Source of the DNA: Cylindrobasidium torrendii FP15055 ss-10
Taxonomy: Eukaryota; Basidiomycota; Agaricomycetes; Agaricales; Physalacriaceae
Assembly (NCBI GenBank): GCA_000934385.1
Contig: KN880437.1
Location: forward strand, 288,042-342,363
Length of the DNA stretch: 54,322 nt
Reading direction: 5' to 3'
A program made the position numbers and the translations under genes. This document shows positions 21,299 to 32,642 of the stretch, one piece after another (position 1 is the first letter of the stretch; each line of letters starts with the position of its first letter). The notes below the pieces were generated by a model. That model ran no database searches. It saw nothing but the letters and a program-made list of their open reading frames with translations, and was not told the origin of the DNA.

Positions 21299-22945
21299 AT
21301 GTACAACCCACGACCCCAGTTATCGCGTAAGGCGTCTGGCTCCAGCTTTGCATCCAAGGCCGCCTTTGCTCTCTCGTCGCCGTTGTCTTGGGCGACTGCA
21401 GTAGCTCGCGAGTCGATTTTGGCCGCCCTATCGAACACGGTTACCTCAGGATTCCTCGTGGTGGAGGATGAGTACGGCCGATACACCTTCGGTCGAGGCG
21501 CCCTAGGTGCCAACTGTGTACACCTCACAGTCATCAAAAGCTCATTCTGGCTCCGAATTCTTCTGTACGCCCTTCGTTGTCTGAGGCGTCGAACTTTAGT
21601 GCTAATTCCTCCCCGAAGAGCAGGCGATCTCGGCTGTATGTCACTTGTTGCGGTTCCATGTCGTGTAAAGGCATCCTTCTCATTCCTGTTCCAGTTTCAG
21701 AAGCCTACATGGTAGGCGACATAGTCGTTCCAGATCTAAGAGCAGCTATGAACGTGCGTATGCCCTGTTACCACCGCTGGAATCCACACGCTGACCCTCC
21801 TTTAAGCTGTGGCTCGAAAACCAGACTGGGATGGAGTCCACTTTAACTTCGACATATGCACGCGTCATGTCCATCTTATCGAGTTTGCACAACTGTTTCT
21901 TCGGTCAATCCAAAACCAATGCGCGATTAAATGCGATCGCCTCTTACGATCAGTCCAACCAATTGTTCAAGGCCTTCCTCTCGAAGGAAATGATGTACTC
22001 GTGCGCATTGTGGGACGAGTCAGAAGGCGGCGTACGCGGGGACTTGGATAATGGGCCGACGTCTGGGGATCTGGAAGCAGCACAGATGAGGAAGATCCGC
22101 CATGTTCTCAGTCAGGCGCGCATTAAGCCTGGTGACCGCATTCTCGAGTTCGGCAGCGGGTGGGGTGCTCTCGCCATCGAGGTATTATGCTCTGACTACC
22201 CAGATGCAAGTTCCCTGGTGCTAACCTCTTGAATAGGCCGCAAAAACGCTTGGATGCACGGTCCATACGCTTACCCTTTCTGTCGAGCAGAAGAATCTGG
22301 CTGAGGAAAGGATTGCCGCCTCCGGACTTAGCCATTTGATAACCGTCCACCTCATGGATTACCGCGACATCCCGAAATCGTGGAAGCACTCATTCGATGC
22401 ATTCATCTCCATTGAAATGCTTGAGCATGTCGGTTCATCCTATTATTCCCGCTACTTCAAGCTCGTTTCCTTTGCTCTCAAGCCACGAGGCGCTACCGCC
22501 GTCGTCTCTGCGTCCACATTCCCGGAATCACGCTACTCCTCATATCAGCCTGTCGACTTCATGCGCAAGTACATGTGGCCGAATAGCTGTCTACCCTCTT
22601 CTGGAGCGCTCATCAAAGCCGCAACGCCTTACTTCAACCTGGAGAGCGTGGAAAATCACTCTGCGCATTATCCTAGGACGCTGCGCGAGTGGGGTCGACG
22701 GTTGGACAGGAACCTGACGCAAGAACTTGTACAGAGCGAGTATCCTGGCCTGAGGGATATCAGATCGTACGATGCGTTCAAGAAGAAGTGGATGTATCTG
22801 TTTGCATATGCTGGCGCTGGATTTGCGAAGGGCTATATCACATGTCATATGCTTACCTTCCGACGGGAAGTAAGGTCGTTTTCATCTCTCCTGTTGATTC
22901 GGACTGACGGTCACCCAGGGAGATGCCCCGGAAATATGCGACTAG
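21299..22945 (+). CDS. cfs1: Cfs1-like cyclopropane-fatty-acid-synthase family methyltransferase
   Basis: S-adenosylmethionine-dependent methyltransferase related to bacterial cyclopropane fatty acyl phospholipid synthases, which act on double bonds of membrane lipid acyl chains. Six exons are inferred. The N-terminal part has FWLRIL, then GDLGFSEAYMVGDIVVPDL across splice junctions. The SAM site is RILEFGSGWGALAIE, followed by TLTLSVEQKNLAEERI, DYRDIP, and FDAFISIEMLEHVG. The C-terminal part has FMRKYMWPNSCLP and ENHSAHYPRTLREW, then YDAFKKKWMYLFAYAGAGF. In Coprinopsis cinerea the homologue cfs1 is required for fruiting-body initiation (established knowledge); the symbol here assumes orthology. 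The 54-nt intron after FWLRIL is chosen because it restores LLAGDLGF. Confidence 0.88.
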
Positions 22946-23625
22946 ACTCAGGAAAGCTCATCTTGATCACTATTACTGACTTCTAATTATCGTGCCATCC
23001 TACGCGCGCTGGTTGTGCGATCCTTGCTATTGACCTATCAGCCTGTTAACTAATACCTATTGAACTACTTCGCTTACATAGTACTGAGTACTGACTTGCT
23101 AATTACTTGATTACGGAATGCTCGGAAATATAATGGCACCTCATTGCAAATGATCTTGAGGAGTGCTAGTTTTCAACATTCTCTACAAACCTTGACCTGG
23201 GAACTTCTAGCCGCTTGTGCTCGAGTGAGAATTTAGATTCGATCAGTGGACTACCGCCTACTCATTCATATAGGAAAACGTAAGACTCTCAATGCATGGT
23301 ATAGTGGAAGAAGGGACAAGGAGATTTTCGATCGCGGACGCATTAATGATCACCATTGTTCTAATCACGTGACCCCGTTCGGTCATATAAACCCTGATAG
23401 ATGTGCACCGAAAGCCAGCACGGTATATTTTGGGCGAATTCTATTTGTCGAACATTACACATTGGGTTTTTTCTCGCGATGGCGAGATAGTCATCAATAA
23501 GTATGGATCTGATAAATACACAAAAATCCGATTACAACAACAGAGCGCGGTGCGGTATAGAATGTTACAGTAGAGAGAAAATGGACCTGACGAGAATACT
23601 GAAGAAGCCAAACCACGTCCAACGT
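22946..23625. other. intergenic between convergent genes
   Basis: About 680 bp between the 3' ends of two convergent genes. AT-richer than the flanks; no coding sequence or repeat that I can support. Confidence 0.5.
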
Positions 23626-24314
23626 TCACCAAACAAGCATAGCCCAAAATGGCTCATCGTCGTAACCCAATACCTTCTGAGCCTCCCGTATAACTTTCTT
23701 GCTTGTTGGGGGATCCCATTCGTGGTCCTCGTGCGTAGACCCGATGGCCAAGAACCAGGCTGTATCATCTGGGTCCTCCTCGGATGGAGTCGCTTCGACG
23801 AGGTGCAGCTGCCCCAGGATGCCTAGCGGTGCTAGCTTTCCAACAAGTTGGATGTCCACCATCCACGCGGCTACGCTAAGTTGGTAGTCCTGTGTGGCCT
23901 GCTTCCTGGCGCTCGCAGTGTGCGGGTAAATCTCTAAACCTTCTTTGATGAGGGTGTCGACGTTGAGAGGCCATCCAAATGAGTAGTCACGAGTAGACAG
24001 ATCAATCTTCTCCGTGACCTTTTTGAAAGGTAGCTTTGATTTCGAGCCGACTTTTCCGGCCGTCTTCGCCTTTGCCTTTGGCGGAACTGCTTTGGACTTT
24101 GAGGTAGTGGTAGTTTGAGAACGCGTGGTAGGGCGACCGGCAGATTCAGAAGATGATGGGGTCCCAGCTGGTAAGGCAGAAGAGTTCGGCGTCTTGCGTG
24201 ACGGGCGAGCATATGGCTTTGTGGCGGCAGTGGCCTTTCTTGGTTGTGAAGCAGTCTTGGCCTTGAAGATTATAAGCATTGGATAAATGAGCGTTTATTT
24301 GATGGACAAACCAT
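23626..24314 (-). CDS. hypothetical basic N-terminus protein
   Basis: The reading frame continues to 24279, but splicing a 50-nt intron (24262-24311) gives a better start: an exon that is only ATG (24312-24314) joined to AKTASQPRKATAATKPY. The N-terminal 80 residues are rich in Lys, Ser, Thr and Pro. A C-terminal ordered part contains DYSFGWPLNVDTLIKEGLEI and DTAWFLAIGSTHEDHEWDPP, ending EPFWAMLVW. No known domain is recognised. Basic disordered N-termini of this kind are frequent in nuclear proteins; that is only a guess. It is divergent from the next gene, about 450 bp between starts. Confidence 0.65.
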
Positions 24315-24763
24315 TAGCTCTGGTATTCGGGTTGGAAGAATTCAAGTAGGTGGGTGGCAATGATGGTAGAAACCAAAGTGGATGTAACACTGTGACGACG
24401 ATCAAGTCACAAACACTTCACGGAGGATCGGACCGGCCCGTGAGCACAGCCACTAGAGTTAATTAGAACTTGACTCCGTTCTTCAAGCTTCAAGGTCGTC
24501 CGGCTTCTGTCAATACCAGGCCCGGAAAGTCTCTTACTCATGCATAATCACCCACTGTGTATGGGCTACCCGAGCTTCCCAAACGATTTCTGTGATATGT
24601 CGACGGGCTTCACATTGTGAACTTCCGTCGGGCGTGACATTGTTCTCACGCTTTTTTGACAATGAGACGCATTAAGCAGTGCTATTGTTAAAGCGACTCT
24701 ATATATTCGCGGTGCGCTTGCCTATGTCCTTCCTCCTACTTACATTTGCCTTCTCACTCTCTC
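24280..24763. other. shared upstream region of two divergent hypotheticals
   Basis: Non-coding apart from the ATG-only exon at 24312-24314. It contains the TATA-like site at 24700 upstream of the plus-strand gene. Confidence 0.5.
24700..24707 (+). promoter_or_regulatory. TATA-like box of gene at 24764
   Basis: TATATATT lies 57-64 bp upstream of the ATG at 24764, a position compatible with a core promoter. Confidence 0.45.
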
Positions 24764-25776
24764 ATGGCACGATCAAGAGCCCGAAAACCCCAACATCCGG
24801 CCCTTCCTCAGCCTCTTCCCCCTCCTGCGCAAGTATCTTCTCAGTCTCGCAGTGAAATTGCTATAACAGCTGCCTTCGACCCCATCTTAAACCCCGGCGG
24901 ACATGAATGCCACTGGGCCGGGCTCACGGTAGACCAGCTCAGCACACGAGTACTTCCGGACAACGCCCCACACTTGCAGCTAGCATCCCAGTGGTATGTT
25001 TACCATGACCCGAACATCAAGAGTGGACCCAGGCAGGCGGGTGGCAACACGGCCGTAGCGCGTACCACCAAGGCTATCACCCCATATACAAGCGTCAAGA
25101 AAGTCAGTAAGAGCGCAAGCACAACGGCCAAGGTCAGCGCAACTCGAAGCAAGTCGGCCAGGACTCAAATCATCGATTTCGTAATTATTCTACACGATGT
25201 CGCGAAGAAACATTTGCGCGCCCCGATACGCCTTCCGGATGGCACTACCTCTCGAATCGATGTCAAAGGCACTGAAGTCGTGGTTACTGTCGAACTGAAG
25301 CGCTTCATGCCTCGAAACCAAGCATATAGTCGCACTGCGATAGAGATCTATCTGAATGCTGCGCGTATTCAGGCGTACAAGCAAGCAGCACATCTGTTTG
25401 CCGGTGGAAAACAGGTATGTCCAAGCTTCTGGCGCGGCCTTCAGCTCATTCAAAGGTTACCCTTCCTGTGTAGCAGACTGTTGTGGCTATGGTGGTTTCT
25501 GGACCGTATTGGCAGCATGTTACCCTTCTTCGGAAACCTGCACCCTTCTCCAAGGCAGACCGAGAGAAGTATTTAAGAAATGGCGAGTTGGACGTTGAAC
25601 GCTTTGTAGATTGCCCGGCCTACTATACGAAATGGTCAATTCCTCTGAGATTCGGCACAAGCGCTTCTAATCGGCGTCTCGCGACTGCAGAAGTGGCTCA
25701 CAGGGTTAACGGCGGGGGAGTTGTCAAAGAAGCCTTGAAGGTTGTGTTATCATCCGAGTCGACATCGTATCACTAG
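24764..25776 (+). CDS. hypothetical with E-x-K motif
   Basis: Two exons, intron about 25414-25470. The start MARSRARKPQHPALPQP at 24764 is preferred over an in-frame Met at 24746 for context only. A basic Pro-rich N-terminus is followed by ITAAFDPILNPGGHECHW and a Lys/Ser/Thr linker, then a mixed alpha/beta region: IIDFVIILHDV, RIDVKGTEVVVTVELKRF, and helices ending YKQAAHLFAGGKQ, followed by TVVAMVVSGPYWQHVTLLRK. The D...E-x-K strand-strand-helix pattern resembles the PD-(D/E)XK nuclease core, but the catalytic Asp cannot be fixed by eye, so no function is assigned. Product about 318 residues. Confidence 0.65.
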
Positions 25777-26267
25777 TGTACACCTGCAGCAAAGTCGGGA
25801 TGGAGTATATTGTCATGAACACCTAGTACAGATTCTATAGTGTCGAATAAATATATATAATTATAAGTCAAGAGGTAGTGTGAGGCATTCCGAACGACAA
25901 TTAGTCTGATGTGTACTTGAGCGTTACTTGTGTCAGCCAGGTTGGCGAGATTGAGCCAATATGGTAGTAGTAACTTGCACGCCGACTCCATCACGAACTA
26001 TAAGGCCTCAGGCCTAAGGACTAAGGCCTAAGGTCCCATGATATCAACACAATGCTGCGGCGAGGTCTATAATCACGTATCCTGCGGAAGCCTAGCTATG
26101 TATGCCCTTGTATGCCAAATTTTGGCCGAATGCCCTCCAGCTTGGCGGGATCAAGTGAATACTAATAGGTCCGAGACAGAACGCAATCTTCGCCACATCT
26201 ATGATCAGCACGATTGGTCAGCGACCACTTTCGTGCAGTCGACCCCCATCACTCGTAACCTACAAAA
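25777..26267. other. intergenic, upstream of eIF5B
   Basis: About 490 bp without coding sequence. Contains an AT run near 25845-25865 and a cluster of AAGGCCTAAGG-like palindromic words at 26000-26036. Confidence 0.5.
26000..26036. repeat. AAGGCCTAAGG-type palindromic cluster
   Basis: Three GGCCT[AC]A words follow each other at short spacing (AAGGCCTCA, AGGCCTAAGG, AAGGCCTAAGG). Each contains the AGGCCT palindrome, so the stretch can fold or bind a dimeric protein. It lies about 230 bp upstream of the eIF5B ATG. Confidence 0.5.
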
Positions 26268-29200
26268 ATGCCACCCAAAGGAGCCAAGGGAAAGAAGGGC
26301 AAGAAGAACAACGACGATGACTACTGGTGCGTAAAAGTCACGCTTCACTGGCCGTCTTTTTCATCTTTAAGCAGGGACCAGATGGGCGAGTCCGTTGGCG
26401 GCAATAACGTTGTCGACCTTACGTACAAAGACGACAGCGAGCCAGCAGGCAACAGTAGCAAGCTCGGCGGATTTGCAGCACTCGGCGGTAACGACGACGC
26501 GCCAGGGGAGGAGGAGGAGGATTTTGGCGGGTTGATGGTGCGTGTAGTGTCGATGCTGTTTCAAGCATACTGAATTTCTCATGTAGAGCGCCATTAAAGC
26601 TAGCGGCACTAAGAAGAAGGACAAGAAGAAAAACAAGCCCCAACCGGTGGATCTCGACGATGAGGCCGTAGAGGCCGTAGAGACTGTGAAGAAGCCTGTC
26701 GAAATGACCGCCGAAGAACTTGCTGACGAGGAGTGGGGACCGGTGAAGCAGAAGAAAGGCAAGAAGGGCAAGAAGGGCAAGGCTGCCAAGGATGAAGAGG
26801 AGGAAGAGAAGGCTACGGATGCTCCAGCAGAAACAGGTGTGTAATGGCTTAAATATGCAGTACTCTGTGCTGACTCCCAGCTTTAGCACAACGTGGGTCC
26901 ATTCCCAATCTCTTTTCTATCCGCATCCCCCATCTTAGTTGTGTGCAGAAACCGTCGAGGCAGCTTCACCAGCGCCTGCCGCGGTAGATGATGATGAAAA
27001 CGCTGATGAGGGCGGTCCGAAAGTCCTCTCTAAAAAGGAAAAGGAAAAGCTCAAGAAGGAGAAGGAGAAAGTGCGCTACCCCAACCAATATGTGACTGCA
27101 TCTCATTTCTTTACAGGCAAAGAAGAAAGCTCAAGCAGCGGCGAAGAAGGAGGCTGCTGGCGGGTCTGCACCACCGCCTGAAGACAAGCCTTCGGCACCT
27201 GCCCCCGAACCTGCCGCTGGCGACGATGAGGATGGTGACGGTGATGAAGCAGCTGGTGCGGCTTCTTCTAACAAGAAGAAGAAAAAGAAGAAGGCAGCGA
27301 AGAAGGAAGAGGAGCCAGCGCCAGCGCCGAAGGGTAAGAAGGCTGGCGGTGGTATCAGCGCGCTGAAGGCCATGATGGAGGAGAAGAAGCGCTTAGAGGA
27401 GGAAGCGAGGAGACAAGAAGAGGAGGAAAGGTTGCGACTCGAAGAAGAAGAGAGGCTACTTGCTGAGGAGGAGAAGAAGAAAGAGGAGGAGAAGCAACGT
27501 CGTAAAGACAAAGAAAAGGTGGGTCAATACGTCTGCTTTACGGACGTTCCTTTGATGCGTCGTCGCAGGCAAAGAAGGAGTTGGCAAAGAAGGAGGGCCG
27601 TTTCCTCACCAAGAAGCAGAAAGAGGAGCGTGCTGCCGCCGAGCTACGAAAGCAAGCCCTTCTGAAGTCTGGCGTTGTAATCGAGGGTCTCCAACAATCC
27701 AGCGGCTCTGGTCAAGCCCCCAAAAAGGTTGTTTATGGGTCGCGGAAGCGTCCCAACAAAAAGGACACGGACACCGCGAGTGCGACTTCTTCACGGCCAC
27801 AAACTCCCACCGTCGTCGACGAGGCAGAATCCAAGCCTACATCCCCCAAAGAGGAAGCCAAGAAGGTGGAAAGCGAAGATGAGTGGGATGCTTCCAGCGA
27901 TGAGGACAAGCCTGCTCCTCCTGCGGAAGACGTCCAAGATAGCTGGGACGCATCAAGTGACGATGAAGAGAAGGCACCAATCAAAGGTGGGATCATGCAC
28001 TTCCATAGATACAATACATTGACCACACAACAGCTACTGCTGAAAACCCCATCCCCACGAAGACTATTCCTGTTGCCAAAGACGCCCCAGCCGCTACCAA
28101 GCCTGCGAATGGAAAGGTTGCAGCTCCTGCTAGCAAACCAGCCGACGACGATGAACAGGAGGATGAGGAGTCAGAAGAGGATTCAGAAGAGGATTCAGAA
28201 GAAGACTCCGACGACGATTCTGATGACTCCGACGATGATAGCTCGGAGGACGAAGAGCTTAGCGCCGCTCAGAAGCTCCTTGCCCAGAAGAAAGCAGAAG
28301 CCGCTGAACGTCGACAGAAAGCACACGAAGCGGCGCTGGCAGCACGCAACAAAGACGATCTGCGTAGTCCAATTTGCTGTATTCTGGGTCACGTCGATAC
28401 TGGAAAGACGAAGTTACTCGACAAGATTCGGCAGACAAACGTGCAGGAGGGTGAAGCTGGCGGTATAACGCAGCAAATCGGTGCGACGTACTTCCCTGTG
28501 GACGCTATCAAGACCAAAACCGCCGTCATGAACAAGGTGTGTGCTCGAATCAACGGCTAGACTTTGGTGCTCATGGTATTTTTAGGACGGCAAACAGGAA
28601 TACAAGATTCCTGGTCTACTTGTTATTGATACTCCTGGTCACGAGTCTTTTACCAACTTGCGAACTCGCGGTAGTTCACTGTGTAACATTGCCATTCTCG
28701 TCGTCGATATCATGGTCCGCTTTCTAGCTGCACAATCAATATACAACCTGGCTGACCATGTTCTCTAGCACGGTCTTGAACCGCAGACTCTGGAGTCATT
28801 GCGCCTGCTCAGGGATCGCAAGACTCCCTTCATCGTCGCGCTCAACAAGGTGCGATTCCAAATCCACTAGTACCCTCAAGTTTAAGTCAACCATTCCCAA
28901 GATTGATCGCATGTATGGTTGGGAAGCCACACCTGATGGCGCATTCCGTGAATCTTTGGCGAAGCAGGGCCGCGGTGTGCAGCGCGAGTTCGAGGACCGT
29001 GTTCAAAAGACTATCCTTGCATTCGCTGAGGAAGGTCTCAACGCCGTTCTCTACTACGACAACAAGAACTTCGCGCGCAACGTTTCACTTGTCCCAACGT
29101 CTGCCATCACAGGCGAGGGCATTCCAGACATGATTCAGCTCCTTGTCAACCTTACACAGCAGAGGATGAGCGAAAAGTTGATGTACATCAGTGAGCTAGA

Positions 29201-30476
29201 ATGTACAGTGCTGGAGGTCAAGGTCATTGAGGGCCTGGGCACGACCATCGATGTTGTGTTGTCGAATGGTTGGTTGAGAGAGGGCGACAAAATCGTTATT
29301 TGTGGTTTGAACGGCCCGATTGTCACACAAGTACGAGCCCTCCTGACACCTCAGCCACTGCGTGAGTTGCGTATCAAGGTGAGCCCGTCGTATCATACCA
29401 GAAAAACTCTTCGGCTGACGGTGAACAGTCTGCGTATGTTCACCACAAGGAGGTCAAGGCAGCGCTTGGTATCAAGATTGTTGCGCCAGACCTTGAGAAA
29501 GCCATCGCAGGTTCTCGGCTGCTAGTATGCGGCCCTGACGATGATGAAGACGAGCTACGCGAGGAGGTCATGTCCGACTTGACGTCCCTGCTCAACAACA
29601 TCGACAAGTCGGGTCGCGGCGTCTGTGTCCAGGCATCGACGCTCGGTTCGCTAGAGGCTTTGCTAGATTTCCTCAAATCAAGCAAGATTCCTGTCTCTGG
29701 TATCAATATTGGACCTGTGCACAAGAAAGATGTTATGCGTTCGGCGACAATGCTGGAGAAAGCGCGCGAGTTAGCGTGTATACTTTGTTTCGATGTCGCA
29801 GTCGACAAGGATGCTGAGAGGATGGCTGAGGAGATGGGTATTCGTCTGTTCAAGGGTATGCTGTGCTTTGATTTCAGAGTGTACACGATGCTGATATCTA
29901 TATAGCGGACATCATCTACCACTTGTTCGACCAGTTCACTGCGTACAATGCGGAGATGACGGAGGCGAAGCGAAAAGATGCTGCTCCTTCTGCTGTGTGG
30001 CCATGTCGTCTGAAGACCATTGCTGCCTTCGCCAAGCGTGACCCCATCATTCTGGGTGTGGATATTCTCGACGGTACTCTTCGTGTTGGGACACCACTTG
30101 CTGTGGTGAAAGTCGATGCGGCTACTGGGAAGAAGGAAATTATCGACCTCGGCAAGATCACGTCTCTTGAAATCAACCACAAGACCATGGATATTGTGAA
30201 GAAGAGCCAAGCCGGCGCTGGTGTTGCGGTGAAAATTGAGCATGCGGTGTATCAGAGCGCGAAAATGTTCGGACGGCATTTCGATGATAAAGACGAAATC
30301 TACAGTCATATTACTCGTGCGAGTATTGATGTACTGAAGAGCTCCTTCAAGGAAGACGTGTCCAAGGAGGAGTGGCTGTTGATCAAGGCGTTGAAGCCTG
30401 TGCGTTCTTCCTCTCTGAATATTCTCGCCTGCCATTTTACTGATGTGCTCTTCTGCAGAAATTCAATATCCCATAG
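26268..30476 (+). CDS. FUN12: translation initiation factor eIF5B
   Basis: GTPase that joins the 60S subunit to the 48S complex; orthologue of yeast Fun12. About a dozen exons. The N-terminal half is highly charged and disordered ([20 protein letters not shown] start, then Lys/Glu blocks and an acidic [17 protein letters not shown] tract). The G domain follows: [12 protein letters not shown] (G1), GGITQQIGA (G2), DTPGHESF (G3) and NKIDRMYGW (G4, split by an intron). The C-terminal domains include [17 protein letters not shown] and [14 protein letters not shown], and end LKPKFNIP across a last intron. Length and order fit the family. The stop is placed at 30474-30476 because the final exon restores the conserved C-terminal aromatic tail that contacts eIF1A. 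Confidence 0.96.
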
Positions 30477-31025
30477 TCATTATGCTTCCGCGCATGTTAT
30501 TCAATGTATTCAGTGTTGTATACACGCGAAGTTTCCCTGTTCTCCATCAATGAGCTTGACCAGGTTTAAGCATCTGGATATCATCCCGGGGCACGAGCCT
30601 GCAGAGCCATGCTATGTTCTATACCAGGGTACCATGATGAAGCCTCTGCGCAGTCTGTGCCATGCTGAGGTCTCGGCAACGGTACGCAGAATGTGGGGTG
30701 CATTTTCCGTCATATTGCATTGAGCTACATGCTGGGTAGGAGAATGACTTGAGAATGACCTTCACCTGACTTTGGGGGATGCTATATAGCGGGCCGGTCG
30801 TGCCCTCTCGGATTCTTTGTCGTTGCCCTATGCCGTTGCTGTTTCTCGGATATAATATCGCAATGGACTCACAGCCGACTCTTTCCCGACAACTTGGCGA
30901 CCGAAAGTCTCTTTTGCCCACGTGCATATCCTCTACTTCTCTGCATATAAAGAGTGGGACGGCAACCTCGTAACCAACGTTGACTTTCCCGTCGCTGGAC
31001 TCTGAATCTATTGACTGTAAACGCA
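30477..31025. other. intergenic, eIF5B 3' flank and pectinesterase promoter
   Basis: About 550 bp with no supportable gene. Contains a TATA box at 30946. Confidence 0.5.
30946..30952 (+). promoter_or_regulatory. TATA box of pectinesterase gene
   Basis: TATAAAG lies about 75 bp upstream of the pectinesterase ATG, as expected for a highly regulated secreted-enzyme gene. Confidence 0.6.
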
Positions 31026-32429
31026 ATGCTGCAACTTTCCTGGACGCTGTGCGCGTTTGCCGCGGTGGTATCCTCGGCTTTTGCGTCGCCTGCACGAACT
31101 CTTGGTCTAGGACGCCGTGCTGATTCGCCGCCGGACGGTGCTCTGGTTGTTGGTGGTGATGGCGATTATTCTACCGTACAAGCGGCGGTCGATGCTCTCC
31201 CGGACGACGACACTGACCAGATTATTTTCATTTATGCTGGTGTGTACTAAGCTGAATGGAGCACTGAATACTTGAGTATTGATGCTCGTTGGCAGGGACC
31301 TACAATGAACAGGTGTACATTGATCGCTCTGGGTTCACTACCGTGCGGATTGTTGGCATCCGAGGCGCACTCAAGTGGACTGACTTTCGTTTACCCAGAT
31401 CCAAGGCGAAACTAGTGATGCCTCTAGCTACACTGGGAACACTGTCACCATCACTCAGGCCACTTCTGCCGGAGAGGTCAGCAACAATGATGAAACTGCG
31501 ACTCTCCGTGTACACACCGACAAGTTCGCCTTGTACAATGTGAACTTGGTCAATTCGGTGAGTTCAATTGCTGTTACTACTACCAGATGCACGCTGAACG
31601 TAGATTGCCTAGTTTGGTCAAGCATCGTCTGACGGCCAAGCTCTTGCCCTGAGCGCGTATGGGTCGAGTGCATACTATGGTGTTTCCTTTGTTTCGTACG
31701 TCCGTTTTCTTATCTGAGTTGAACCCTTTTACGAAACTGGGACAGGTGGCAGGACACCGTTCTGGCGCAATCTGGTGTCCAGTTTTACGGCTCAAGCTAC
31801 ATCGAGGGAGCCACCGACTATATCTTCGGCCAGGACGCGTGCGCGTTCTTCCACAAGTGCACTATTGCCTCTGCTGGAGCGGGCTATATCACTGCGAACG
31901 GTCGTGAATCTTCAGACGGAGATAGTATCTGTATGGACCAGAGTTTGCTTGCATCTGCACAGGACACTGAGAATTGCGTAGACGTGATCAACGAGTCGAA
32001 CATCATCACAGCCGACTCTGCTTCGGATGACTTGTCCGGAAAAGTATACCTCGGACGTCCATGGCGCGAATACGCTCGGTACGCACAACCACTTTTTATG
32101 TTCGGTACTTGCTAAACTTGTTTGTATTAGTGTGGTGTTCACGTCCAACACACTGGGGAATCTAATCAATAGCGAGGGCTGGCGCATCTGGAACTCTGGT
32201 GACGAGCGTACCGACAACGTTCTTTTTGCTGAGTACGCAAGCAGCGGTATGTATTCCGCTCAATTTGGATGGATAATATTGGTGTTGAACACGCTCATTG
32301 ATAGGCGATGGCGCGAACGATGACGGGCGGGCTGACTTTGCCACAATTCTCAGCTCTGCGAGCGGATATAGTATCTCGGACATCCTAGGCAGCGATTATG
32401 CTGACTGGGTCGACGCTTCCTATATCTAG
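31026..32429 (+). CDS. pectin methylesterase (CE8)
   Basis: Secreted enzyme that removes methyl esters from homogalacturonan. The N-terminus MLQLSWTLCAFAAVVSSAFA is a signal peptide; residues after it include ALVVGGDGDYSTVQAAVDAL. Family motifs in order: GETSDASSYTGNT, GQASSDGQALAL (Gln of the active site), WQDTVLAQ (Gln and first Asp), GATDYIFGQD (second Asp), and VYLGRPWREYAR (Arg). All catalytic residues are present, so it is probably active. Seven or so short introns. The alternative Met at 31011 would precede the signal peptide without reason. It points to a saprotrophic or plant-associated lifestyle. Product about 335 residues, with no extra domain. Confidence 0.93.
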
Positions 32430-32642
32430 ATACTTGTGTATTTCATGGTAACGAACCTGCCTAGGATGAGCTAAACTTCGCAAACAAGTATTTAGAGCAA
32501 ATGGATCGATACAGTGTTGGCGTCTTATGTATATATGCCCTGGCTGAAATTGCTCTATATACAGTAATCAACTATTGTTAGTGATGCTAGTGATCTTTCC
32601 GTTTTTGACCATCACCATCGCGTCGCGTCTAGTAGTAGCACT

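Noticed and set aside
27131..27511. Minus-strand Ser/Phe-rich frame inside eIF5B
   Set aside because: It is the antisense shadow of Lys/Glu-rich eIF5B codons (Lys and Glu codons read back as Phe, Leu and Ser).
28160..28260. Acidic GAxGAx tract in eIF5B as a microsatellite
   Set aside because: It encodes the normal acidic disordered region of eIF5B and is interrupted, so it is not listed as a separate repeat.
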